A stretch of 64,000 nucleotides of DNA, from assembly GCA_039621445.1 (NCBI GenBank), contig CP154954.1:60260168-60324167 (forward strand). The letters are read 5' to 3'. The notes beneath the pieces are model-generated. The model worked only from the letters and a program-made list of their open reading frames with translations. It was not told where the DNA came from and did no database searches. The translations under genes and the position numbers were made by a program. This DNA is from Euglena gracilis. Its lineage: Eukaryota; Euglenida; Euglenophyceae; Euglenales. This document shows, piece by piece, positions 46,421 to 64,000 of the stretch; within the stretch, counting starts at the first letter, position 1, and every line of letters begins with the position of its first letter.

Positions 46421-47179
46421 TTCTCGATATAAAAAACAAGTGCCAGAAATTGTTGCACTTCTGCAACAAAAACAGATTTTTTTGGCTATTTTTTCCCCCT
46501 TCAAAAATAGCCATTTTGGGCCATTTTTTCAAAAATGGCCCAAAATGCATCCCAAAAAAATGTAACGGTCAAGAAAATCCTAAAAAGTTCCTTTACAAAA
46601 AATTTAAAAAATGACCAATTTTGGACATAAAAACCACCCAAAAATGACCACTTTCAAACCAAAAGGTATTTTTCTGTTCAAAAATGGCCCAAAAAATGGC
46701 CAAAAAATATTATTATTATTACTTTTTGGGCCCAAAAATCACCGACTTTAGGATGCGTGCCGCCCTTCTCTTGATGGGATGCAACAACATGGATGCTGCC
46801 TCCCGACCACCTCCAAAGTGGCATACTTCCCCCGTGACCCCCCCCCCCGTGACCCCCCCCGTGACCCCCCCGTGACCCGCACCACCCCCTCAACGACAAC
46901 CCTGACAAATCCACGCTTTTTTCGGCGCGCGACACAACTCAGCACACACAAAATGATACATCTCGCCACAAACGGAACAACGAACACTTTTGGCTGCCTA
47001 AAAGGGCATCCACTGCAGCAGCTCCTAGGGAGCCGGCACCACGTAAAACAGCCAAAAGTTCATCTACGTCGGGGGGGGGGGGGGCGGGGCATCTGTGCTT
47101 CCATCATGTTGGCAAAACGCTTCATCGGACTGTGGGGAAAAGCAGAGGACAGACAGAAACACAAATGTAAAAACCCAAA

Positions 47180-47310
47180 AAATTCAAATTCCGATCACGG
47201 GTAACACCTTGCGCAACCGTGGTCGGTTCACGGGTGCACGCACGGCAGCCGTGGACGGAAATTCCGTTCACGGGTGCGCACTACGGCACCCGTGAACGGC
47301 CAAAGTTCAA
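47180..47310. repeat. CCGTTCACGGGTGC short repeats
   Basis: Several direct and inverted copies of TTCACGGGTGC and CACCCGTGAACGG. Related motifs are at 40140-40260. Confidence 0.6.
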
Positions 47311-47408
47311 CCGTGAACACCAAAAACGCGATTTTTGACCCCCTAGGCATCTCGTTAGGAAGCGCTTGCCTACTGCGAGGAAGCCCGTGAACTTGGTTAA
47401 CGGTTTTA

Positions 47409-47513
47409 AGAAAAAAGCGGGGTCCGATCACGATTCCCGGTGGAGAAACGGGGGGCGCCTACGGCGCCCCCCGTTTCTCCACCGGGAATCGTGATCAGAC
47501 CCCGCTTTTTCTT
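47409..47513. repeat. ~105-bp palindrome, arms ~50 bp
   Basis: Arms AAGAAAAAAGCGGGGTC, CGATCACGATTCCCGG, TGGAGAAACGGGGGGCGCC and their complement, with a 3-base centre. Almost perfect. Confidence 0.9.
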
Positions 47514-47599
47514 ATAGAAATATGGACCATTCCTGTCAACCGAACTTGATGTTCTTGTGCACAGATTTCACCGGGTCGATCCCGGATGCGTCAAGATGG

Positions 47600-47846
47600 T
47601 ACCCCCAGTCCTCTAGGTTTCCTCAATGTAGCACTGCCTGTGAAGCAAGGGACCAAAATCCTGCATCATGCCTGCAGCACACCTTTGGTAATGATGATCA
47701 TGGAAATAACTATCCAGTTGGTGGGCTTTTTCATAACAGCCTGGCCACAGCGTGGCCAAGCTCTGCGGCGTGTGCCCAGCAGTTCAATGGGATACAACTC
47801 TGGCTTTTGTTCAGAGCGCTCACGGCTCCTTGGATGTTGCGGGCGT
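47600..47846 (+). CDS. Possible exon interrupted by an element
   Basis: One + frame reads GFLNVALPVKQGTKILHHAC, STPLVMMIMEITIQLVGFFI and TAWPQRGQALRRV: protein-like with one candidate transmembrane helix. A 205-bp TIR element is inserted at 47848, and the frame does not obviously continue beyond it. A competing frame reads more Cys-rich. No family recognised. Low confidence. Confidence 0.2.
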
Positions 47847-47847
47847 T

Positions 47848-48052
47848 GGGGGGTCGGCACCCCCCCCCCCCTCACCGACCCCCTCGCCACGCCATCCCCC
47901 CCCCCTTTTCAGACCCCCTCGCCACGCCATGTCAGGCCCACCAGATAAAAAAAATTGGCAGACCCCCGTGCCCCTCCCCCCCCCTCCGGGACCCCCTCGC
48001 CACGCCAACCCCCCCCCTAGCCGGACTCCTCGCCACGGCGTGCCGACCACCC
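47848..48052. mobile_element. GGGGGGTCGGCAC TIR element, copy 5 (205 bp)
   Basis: Ends GGGGGGTCGGCAC and GTGCCGACCACCC, with GTT flanking both sides (47845-47847 and 48053-48055). It lies in otherwise non-repetitive sequence, so the empty site can be inferred. Confidence 0.85.
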
Positions 48053-48204
48053 GTTGTCCGCACAGGCAGCCACCACTTTGCAACCCACAGATAGAAGATC
48101 GCGCGCACAACCCTCACCAAAGATGAGAAATTGGACCTGCCCATTACAAATGGCACACCTCCAGACATTCATGCAATTTTTCTGTTGTCGCACGGGTGGT
48201 CATA

Positions 48205-48634
48205 CATAGCTGGCACTTCGTTTAAAACGAAGTCAAAAAAAACACGTTTTTTTTAAAAAAAAACATGTTTTTTTAAAAAAAACAAAAAAAACGCCATTGA
48301 GGGTCCAGGGCAAAAAAAAATTTTGCCTTTAATTTTAGCTTTTTTTTGCCCATCCTCAGGCAGAGAAAGACACCAAATTTGGGATGTTTCAAGTTGAAAC
48401 ATCCCAAAATGGCAGAAAAATGCCCTATTTTGACCATTCTTGTTGAAGACCTCCAAAAGTATTGGTTTTCAAGTCATTTGAGCTAAGATTGGTTCACCCT
48501 TGCGATCAAAGGCAAAATTTGGACCATCATTTTCCCCTTTGTTTTTTTTGCCGTTTTTTTTTTGCCTGTTTTTTTTTAATAAAAAACAAAAAAAAAACGT
48601 TTTTTTAAAAAAAACAAAAAAAACGCCAGCTATG
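48205..48634. mobile_element. TIR element, CATAG family, copy 3 (430 bp)
   Basis: Perfect 10-bp inverted ends CATAGCTGGC / GCCAGCTATG and a perfect 8-bp target duplication TGGTCATA (48197-48204 and 48635-48642). The interior is the inverse of copy 2 with A/T-run length changes. No coding capacity. Confidence 0.92.
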
Positions 48635-49775
48635 TGGTCATACGATGGAAGCGGATCATCATGGGATGTAGCGATGGATTAAGTGGCTTGGGGGTCACGG
48701 CGATGCACTCACAACATTGTTGTGATCCTCTCACCCATCGATCATCAAAGACACACTCTCAACTTGCACTCTCACAGGCTGTGGTACAGGCAGCCGACTC
48801 ATCTTTGCAATGTCCTTTGGGACAGCACCTGAACCTGTGGCCGCAAATACTTCGGCAGATTCTGCATCTCCATACCAGTCACAGCGGAGAACGATAGTCC
48901 ATACTGCACTTGTAGCATCGCCAAGAGACTATTTGTCCTGCTGGGGGGGGGACCAAATGATCGGTCGGCGCATGCAAACAATGTGCATTGGAGACTCGGC
49001 ACGGGGGGGGGGGTGAGCAGCCGCGCGGGCGGCACGCGTCCTAAAATCAGTTATTTTCGGGTCCCAAAAGTGGTCATTTTTGGCCATTTTTGGGCCATTT
49101 TTGATTAAAAAATACTTTTTGGGTCGTGCGGAGCGCGCGGCCCCCAAAATTGTCATTTTATTTCCAAAAATGGTCATTTTTGACCATTTTCGGGCCTCAT
49201 AAAAGTCATTTTTCCGTGAATTTTTTTTCTTGGGCATGCTAGGCACAATGGGAGGAGGGGAGGGGTCGAGGCGGGGGCAAGCGGCGAGAGGTGTTTTTTT
49301 TCGGTGTGTCTTGATGCCAAGCGCTCTTTCATTCTTGTATTGAAAACACTTTCCCATGGGCAGTGTTTGCATTGTACACTCAGCGCCTTCCTATTTTTTC
49401 AATGAAAATATTGAAAATATTGAAAATTTCTGAAAAAATAAAAAAAATTGTGAAAATTGCCCAGTCTTGTCCCAGGTTCAATCCCTGGTCGCATTCTGTC
49501 TTGGGTGTGCTTAATTTTTTTCTGCACGTGCTTTTTTTGGCCAGCTGGCCAGAGATTTTTTGACTTCAGCTGTCCGTCCGGACCGTCAGGAGGCTTCCGT
49601 CCGTCCGCCGTCCGTCCGTCCGTCCGTTGTTTACAGTGGTCCCGTAGTCAACTCTCTGACATTTTGAGCCATTTTTATGACATTTTGGAACTTCTCATTA
49701 CATTTTAGAACCGGCTTCCAAGACCCCTTTCTCACGGATGCATCCGGCGTCCGGAATCAGGGAGTTATTCATTTC

Positions 49776-49992
49776 GGGGGGTTGGTACACCCCCACCCCC
49801 TCTCCGAGGGGCTCGCCACACCATTTCCCCCCCTCCCCCCCCCCCTAGTCGGACCCCCTCGCCACGCCACCTGATACATTTGATTTTGCAACCATGGTAC
49901 ACCCCCCCCATCCGAGACCCCCTCGCCACGCCATTTTCCCACCATCCCCCCCCCCCTATTCGGACCCCCTCGCCACGGCGTACCAACCCCCC
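49776..49992. mobile_element. GGGGGGTTGGTAC TIR element, copy 6 (217 bp)
   Basis: Ends GGGGGGTTGGTAC and GTACCAACCCCCC, with TTC on both sides (49773-49775 and 49993-49995). The interior carries GACCCCCTCGCCACGCC units. Confidence 0.88.
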
Positions 49993-50091
49993 TTCATTTA
50001 CTCCAAATGCAAAACCTGGTGACAATGAAGGGAAGGAAACTGTCCAACTGGGGAGTGTATTTGTGAATCTCATTTCCTTTTCCTTTTCAAG

Positions 50092-50255
50092 ATGATGTGG
50101 CTGGATGATCAATTCCATCCTGGCCGGAGGCAGCATGTGCCGTTTGTTATCTTTTTGTCCACCTTCGTTGCGAGCTTCCTGCTCTGTACTTTGTCAGCCC
50201 GAACTATCGGCATTCTGATATGGGACCCAATTGGACTGGCCACGCCTCCTGCAAG
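50092..50255 (+). CDS. Possible exon with a membrane segment
   Basis: Preceded by a pyrimidine-rich TTTCCTTTTCAAG acceptor-like run. It opens MMWLDDQFHPGRRQHV and continues PFVIFLSTFVASFLLCTL, a good transmembrane or signal-like helix, then SARTIGILIWDPIGLATPP before GTATTCC (donor-like). The composition is unlike the flanking repeats. It lies about 5 kb upstream of the first recognised chlG exon on the same strand and could belong to another gene or to a targeting presequence; nothing proves either. Confidence 0.3.
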
Positions 50256-50502
50256 TATTCCAGCCATGGTTGTTTTGTTTGTGGTGTTCACCCCTTCCAA
50301 TTCCCCCCTGATCTTGCCAAATTGGCAAATGATGGTGGGGGGGGGTTCGCAACCCTTCCATGCCTTGTTGCGGAAAAAAAAATCGTTCGGCGGGGGGGCC
50401 ATGCCAATTGGGGGGGGGGGGGGGCTAATTGGCCTCGGGGGACAAGACCTGCCAACCTTGGTACCATGACCCCCCTAAATGACCTGATGTTGCTTCAGGA
50501 CA

Positions 50503-50589
50503 CCATGCCCCCCATGTAAGACCCCCCCGTGCAAGACCCCCTCCTGGGATTTTGGCTCTGCGGGGGTCTTATATGGGTGGGCATGGTAC
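50503..50589. mobile_element. Small hairpin element (~87 bp)
   Basis: Left ACCATGCCCCCCATGTAAG and right CTTATATGGGTGGGCATGGT are inverted around a short C/G-rich centre. A second copy of the element is at 21441-21545. Confidence 0.75.
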
Positions 50590-51036
50590 TTTTCTAATGA
50601 ATTCCCAATGGGCCGGCATCATCCGGCACCAGCCGGACTCCCTGAGGGGTCATTCTTTATGGGGGGGGGACCGCAGGAAGGGCTCAGAGAACCTCCAAAA
50701 GATGTTTGTTTTGAAAATGTGAATATTTGCCACATTCATGAAAAATACAAAAGTGGATACCCTCACCCCCCTTATTTGGCTCCTTCAGACCCCCAATTAG
50801 CCATGGGGGGGACAATTAGGGGGGGGGGGGGGCTCGAGGACCCCTACAGTCCTTGGGCGTAAATTGTCCCCCCCCGAAAAATTTAACCCCCTGAAATTTG
50901 GGAATTTTCCTGGTTTTGCAAAAGGCTCCGAAACGGGCGAAAACTCCCCCCCCTTCAGCCCCAGAGGAACAGCTAAGACAGGTGGGTTGGAACTTTTTTT
51001 TGTACATGCCAGGGCATCACAGCTTCACCACTTTTT

Positions 51037-51091
51037 TCTTTTTTTTTTTTTTTTTTTTTTTTTTTTCTTCTTTTTTTTTTTTCTTTTTTTG
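51037..51091. repeat. T-homopolymer tract
   Basis: About 55 bases of T with a few C interruptions. Confidence 0.95.
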
Positions 51092-51681
51092 CCTGGTTCC
51101 TGGGTCGAAGGCTTGCCAGCTTTTGGGTATTTTGTCCATTGAACCATCCTCGGCATGTATCTATCAATAAGACCCACCGCCCTAAACAGAGGTGTTCGGG
51201 AATATACCATAACAACCCCACAACATACGGCAAATGAATTCCGAATCCCGGTGGGCTTCATGGCTTCAAAGAATAGAAGGGACGGGACAAAATGCCCGAA
51301 ACGGCCGAAAATCCCCCCCCCTTGGTCAAGAGCCCAAAAAACCCTCCCTGGGGGGGATTTACGCCCAGGGACTGTACCCCCAAATTTTTTCCCTGTGCAA
51401 AAATTGTCGATTTTTTGAGCATACACTTTTTCTTATCCGGCGAATTTTAAAACTTTCGAAACGGACATTTTTGGAGGTTTTCTGAGCCCTTTTTGCGGCC
51501 TTGCCGAAATTGGTGTCCCGGAGGCCAATTAGGGGGGGGGGCAAATAGGGGGGTGAGGGTACATTTTGCACAGGTGAAGAAAATTAGCCTACCCCCCCCC
51601 CCCAACCATCCCCCCCCATTATGTACCCCCTGGGGGGGAGGTACATAATGGGGGGGGGTCAGTCCCATAGGAATGCACCCA

Positions 51682-51890
51682 GGGGGGTCGGCACCCCCCC
51701 CCCCCTCACCGACCCCCTCGCCACGCCATTTTACCCCCCCTCCCCCCCCTTTCAGACCCCCTCGCCACGCCATGTCAGGCCTGCCAAAGAAAATTTTCTT
51801 GGCAAACTCCCGCGCACCCCCCCCATCCAGGACCCCCTCGCTATGCCAACCCCCCCCCAAGCCAGATCCCTCGCCATGGCGTACCTCCCC
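51682..51890. mobile_element. GGGGGGTCGGCAC element, copy 7 (~209 bp)
   Basis: The left end GGGGGGTCGGCAC is intact. The right end reads GGCGTACCTCCCC, diverged. CCA lies on both sides (51679-51681 and 51891-51893). It sits inside a palindromic GGAGGTACATAATGGGGGG stretch (51619-51660, resuming 51905-51960). Confidence 0.7.
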
Positions 51891-52437
51891 CCAGGAGGCC
51901 GAAACTGGGGGGGAGGTACATAATGCGGGGGAGGTACACAATGGGGGGGGAGGTTCACAATGAGCGGACGTGCCTGCGGATGGCCGGGCTAGGGGGGGGG
52001 GATGGTAATGGTCCCCCCCCCTAAGACCAATGTTGAGTCTGAAGAAGCTTGGGCATTGGCCAAATGGGCAGGGGAATGGGGTTAATTGCATTGTGAGGGC
52101 AACAGACCATGAATTGTTTTTTCAAAGAATTCCCCAAACTGACCCCAAAGGGCTTCCATTTGAAATTTTTTGCAACAATCAATGATTTTTCAAATTTGCC
52201 AAACATATGTTTATCCCCCCCCTTTTTTCACCCAATTTTGGTCCAAATTTTTCTTTCCCCAAGAATTTCCCCCCCCCAGAATTTTTCCCGATTGTGGAGA
52301 GTTCTGAATGTCAATTTGGGGGGTACTTTCAGTTAGTACGCCGATTTTTTCCTCTTCACCGCCAGCACCCCGCCCCCATCAAACTTGCTGTGTGCCAGGA
52401 GGGAAAAAATTGCCGGATTGAGCTGCTCTGATGCATA

Positions 52438-52725
52438 ATGAAGTTTGTACCGGACTCTGTTTTTTTTATAACAAAAAACGGAGAGGCAATTTGCATTTGT
52501 TGTGACCCAGTGGAACGCAAGGTCCATAAATCCGGTCGATCCTTTGGCAGAGGGAAGGTTTTTGTTCATTTGGTTGCCCCTGTCACAAACCATGTATTAT
52601 GCACTGGTTTGGTCAAACTTCAAAAATATGTCAGAAGTGTTTTAATTGTCCAGAGTTTTGAAGGTGCTTCCCCACTGCCCTTGCACAAACAGCCCTGCCC
52701 CGCTCACACCCGAAAGAGCTGTTGA
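52438..52725 (+). CDS. Unrecognised ORF, 95 codons
   Basis: ATG to TGA with balanced composition: MKFVPDSVFFITKNGEAICI, then CCDPVERKVHKSGRSFG, a hydrophobic VFVHLVAPVTNHVLC and a basic C-terminus. Cys-rich at both ends. No family recognised, and the opposite strand is also open over part of it, so chance is possible. It lies in a fairly repeat-poor stretch. Confidence 0.25.
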   Translation: MKFVPDSVFFITKNGEAICICCDPVERKVHKSGRSFGRGKVFVHLVAPVTNHVLCTGLVKLQKYVRSVLIVQSFEGASPLPLHKQPCPAHTRKSC

Positions 52726-53739
52726 ACCTAAATTCAACCGCTTGTCACCAGTGCACACAGAGCTATCCTTTCTGAAGGGTTAAATGTTTTTTTTATAAAA
52801 AAATCTGAGAATAATTTCGTTCTTTTTTTTAAATTTTTCATTGTTTCTGATCGGGGGGGGGGTTCTATTTTATTTTCGACTGGATATGACCTCAATTTAG
52901 CAAAACCCCATTTTGATAGGATTTTTTTCCCATCAAAAATTTCCTGTCTGGTGTTTGTTATCTTTTTTTCTTCTTCAATAATTTGGCCGAAATTCCATCC
53001 TCTTGGAACCCGGAGTTTGCCTTTTTGTTTTGTGTTTTTCGAGGCCTTGCCTTCCCCCTCAGGATTGTTTTCGGAAATCAGTTGAACGGGCAAGGGCAGT
53101 CCATGAGTTCAAAAAGAAAAAATGTTATGCTGGATGAAGAAATGCAAAATGATGCTTGAAACACATCTCAGAAAACCTGCCAGAACAAAAGACAACAAAG
53201 AACACCGCAAAAAATTCAGACATTGGCTCCATCAAGAAAGGAACAGCACCAGTTAATTCCAGAAAGTTCAATGTTGTTACGAGGTTTCTTTATGCTGAGT
53301 CCTCACTGAGTGATTTTTTTCAGGTTTATTTTTTTGGGCTAGCATTTTGGGAAGCCAGGCGTGGTAATGTCCCCCCAAAAATTCTGGATGTTTTCCCCCT
53401 CAGGGAGTATTTTCTTGGGCTCGCCAGCTTGGGTAGAGGGGAGGTTCGGCAGCCCCCCCCCCCCAGGTGGTCGGACCCCCTCAGCATGGCAAAATGGGGA
53501 CCCCCCCCTGGTCAGCCAACCCCCTCGGCACGGACTATACCAATGAATTTTCCTTTGGGAAATTCCGGCTGTCCGCCATGGTGGACCCCCCCCCCCCGGG
53601 GGACTGACCCCCTCGGCACGGCAAAATGGGGACCCCCCCCCCCCGGTGGCCGAGGGTCCTCGTCAGACATGCCGAACCTCCAGGGCAAAGTTTTTCTTGA
53701 GCCAGAGGGACCTTACCCCCCCTGGGGTGGGGTCCCCTC

Positions 53740-54043
53740 CGGCTCCAGTCAGCCAGCCTTTTTTTTCCAGCCAGCACCTCCCAGCCGGGCTGCAGACCCC
53801 CCCCCCCCCGGGCCCTCTGAAATAAAGTTTGGGCCAGCCCGGCAAAGCTGGGCTGGACTGAAAAATTTTTCGGCGCAAATCGCCAATAAATTTTGGAAAT
53901 GGGGGGGGTCAAAAGTGGCCACAAATGGCATATTTGAATGGGTATTGCTGTTTTTTTGGGGGGGGTCCCCGCCAGGTCCAGCCTGGCTAGCCGGCCGGAC
54001 CCCCCCCCCGGGACCCTCCACCCCTTGAGGGGGTCCAACCAGC

Positions 54044-54081
<38 letters not shown>

Positions 54082-54110
54082 CCAGGGCCTGCGGGACCCC
54101 GGGGGTGCTT
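53740..54110. repeat. CAGCCAGCACCTCCCAGC dispersed repeat, copy 1
   Basis: Phrases CAGCCAGCACC, CAGCCGGGCTGC, AAGCTGGGCTGGACTGAAA, TTTCGGCGCAAA, a GGTCCAGCC cluster and GGGTGCTTGAGAAAACCCC also occur in the same order at 57585-57990 inside chlG intron 1. It includes a (CAA)n run at 54043-54081. Poly-Gln and Pro-rich readings are by-products. Confidence 0.75.
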
Positions 54111-54360
54111 GAGAAAACCCCTAGTAGAGGCAGTGACTGGTTGTCAATGTCTCGAGTGAGTGGCACTGTTCATTTGTTCGTTGTGGAAAGAAGTGTGGCA
54201 TGCCCGATTCTCTGATCTGGTTTTTCAGCCACCTTTTGAACAAACAATTTGGCTCTTGGTAATTGGTCATGGACAAAGTCCTCAACTTCATTTTATTGAA
54301 TTTCTGTAGATTTCTGCCACAAAGAACCAAAAATTTGGATTTTGGATGTTTCTCACATAG

Positions 54361-54609
54361 GTTCTGAGTGCACAGGAATTTGTCAAAGGCAGCCCCGACT
54401 CCTTCTCTCGACCGCTCTGGCATTGCCCATCTCAAGTTGCCTCCTCTGCTGCCAAGGCAGTGGGTGTTGTCGCTGCATCTGCTTCTGCAGCATGGGCCAT
54501 ACAGGGGCCTGTGGTACCCACTGTGGAGCAAACCGCCTGGCTCCCTCCCACTGCTGTGACTGGGTTCCTTGCTGCCCTGACAGTTGTGGCTGACGATGCT
54601 TTGCACTAG
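54361..54609 (+). CDS. Candidate Ala-rich exon, possible plastid presequence
   Basis: After an acceptor-like TGTTTCTCACATAG, an open stretch of 82 codons ends at TAG (54607-54609). It reads SRPLWHCPSQVASSAAKAVG, VVAASASAAWAIQGP and TVEQTAWLPPTAVTGFLAAL, followed by TVVADDALH. The Ala/Ser-rich, two-hydrophobic-segment layout resembles the multipartite plastid-targeting leaders of secondary-plastid algae (family knowledge). It lies 650 bp upstream of the first recognised chlG exon on the same strand. It could be the leader exon of chlG (with a donor before the stop, for example at CTGACA/GTTGTG) or the last exon of another gene. Neither is proven. Confidence 0.3.
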   Translation, partial: VLSAQEFVKGSPDSFSRPLWHCPSQVASSAAKAVGVVAASASAAWAIQGPVVPTVEQTAWLPPTAVTGFLAALTVVADDALH

Positions 54610-55264
54610 TTTTTTCCAATGAAGATTCTCTCCTTCAAGTTCTGGAAGCGCTGTTTAATTTAATCTTTGCCCCATCAATTTGAGGCATCGTCATAAACGA
54701 CGATGGTTGGGATGACATACAAGATTGCAACTGCCGCAGAAGATGAAATGCCATTTGAGACACTGCGAGGAGTCTCGAGGCCAAGGGAACATTAACTCCA
54801 CTGAATTGCTGATCTATGCCAGTTTCCTTGCCACTCACTTATCATAACAAAGGCAGTCACACAATGTAAAAGAAAGTGAAATTGTCTTTGTGTGGCAGGG
54901 ATTTGCAAATTGGAGGGGGTTTGTTGTTATCAATTTCCCTCAAGCATCTTCAAATGTCACATTTTTTTTTGTTGATTTTCTGTGATCTTTGCCATATTTC
55001 CCCCCATTAATTTCTTCAACAAATCCTCCGCCTTAGCCCCGATTCTCCACAATTTTTCATCTGCATCATATTGTCTTTGTATTTTCCTCCCATTTCCTTC
55101 TGACTTCCCGTCCATTTTCCCGTTCTTTGTTCCACACATTTTGCGGCAGACTTGAATATTATTGCGATTTATTTTCCCTTTATCCTCAAACAATGGCGAT
55201 GCTCCCCTGTAGCTGTGAGCTGAAGAAGCAAAAAGGAAACATCAACACGGAGCGTCCTTTACAG

Positions 55265-63909
<8,645 letters not shown>

Positions 63910-64000
63910 CCCCCCCCACTTATTACCCCCCCCACTTACTAACCCCCCCCCCCTCGGGCCGACCATCCAAACCGGGACTTATAACCCCCCCCCCCTTCGG
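63910..64000. other. C-run-rich DNA at right edge
   Basis: Poly-C with ACTTATTAC and ACTTACTAACC interruptions. It would be chlG intron if a further exon exists. Confidence 0.4.

Noticed and set aside
49460-49490. B-box-like GGTTCAATCC on the + strand
   Set aside because: A T-arm-like stem is visible, but there is no acceptor, D or anticodon arm around it.
53361-54038. Long Pro/Gly-rich frames on both strands
   Set aside because: They span poly-C/poly-G runs and a dispersed repeat that recurs in the chlG intron.

Overview
The window reads as nuclear DNA of a photosynthetic eukaryote, most likely a euglenid alga (inference). The one gene I can identify with confidence is a split chlorophyll synthase gene (chlG) on the + strand, from about 55.3 kb to the right edge. 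It mixes ordinary GT-AG introns with at least two introns that lack GT-AG ends at the position the protein family demands. The ends of those two introns are complementary to each other, as in the nonconventional introns described from euglenid nuclear genes. Long poly-G/poly-C runs, huge introns and very dense repeats also fit a large repetitive protist nuclear genome.

Layout. 0-8.9 kb: no firm gene; an 812-bp terminal-inverted-repeat (TIR) element (1939-2750), a 438-bp CAGGG-ended element (3747-4184), an 11-bp array (4470-4755), an 18-bp minisatellite (4930-6075) and a 35-bp minisatellite (7045-7960). 8.9-13.5 kb: a C-rich satellite split by a mobile-element-like block. 13.5-17.5 kb: a direct duplication, microsatellites and a degenerate satellite. 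17.5-22.3 kb: microsatellite, second copies of the 35-bp and 11-bp arrays, and a dispersed repeat family. 22.3-22.7 kb: remnant of a hAT transposase on the minus strand. 23.5-24.1 kb: one TIR element nested inside another. 26.2-27.05 kb: an unrecognised protein-like ORF. 28-40 kb: a mosaic of non-autonomous elements, a 0.85-kb inverted repeat, palindromes and roughly 110-bp tandem repeats. 40-52 kb: tRNA-like sequences and a family of 205-252-bp elements with 3-bp target duplications, plus further palindromes. 52-55 kb: repeats and candidate exons upstream of chlG. 55-64 kb: chlG exons in introns loaded with (CA)n, TIR elements and A/T-rich arrays.

Functionally, chlG would attach the phytyl or geranylgeranyl tail to chlorophyllide in the plastid. 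Everything else that is supportable is repeat or transposon-derived DNA. The hAT transposase relic, together with several element families carrying 7-8-bp target duplications, suggests past hAT-type activity. No rRNA, CRISPR array, bacterial operon or intact transposase was found. Most long open frames are by-products of tandem repeats and homopolymer runs. Exon limits were placed by eye from protein-family knowledge and splice signals and were not confirmed by transcripts.
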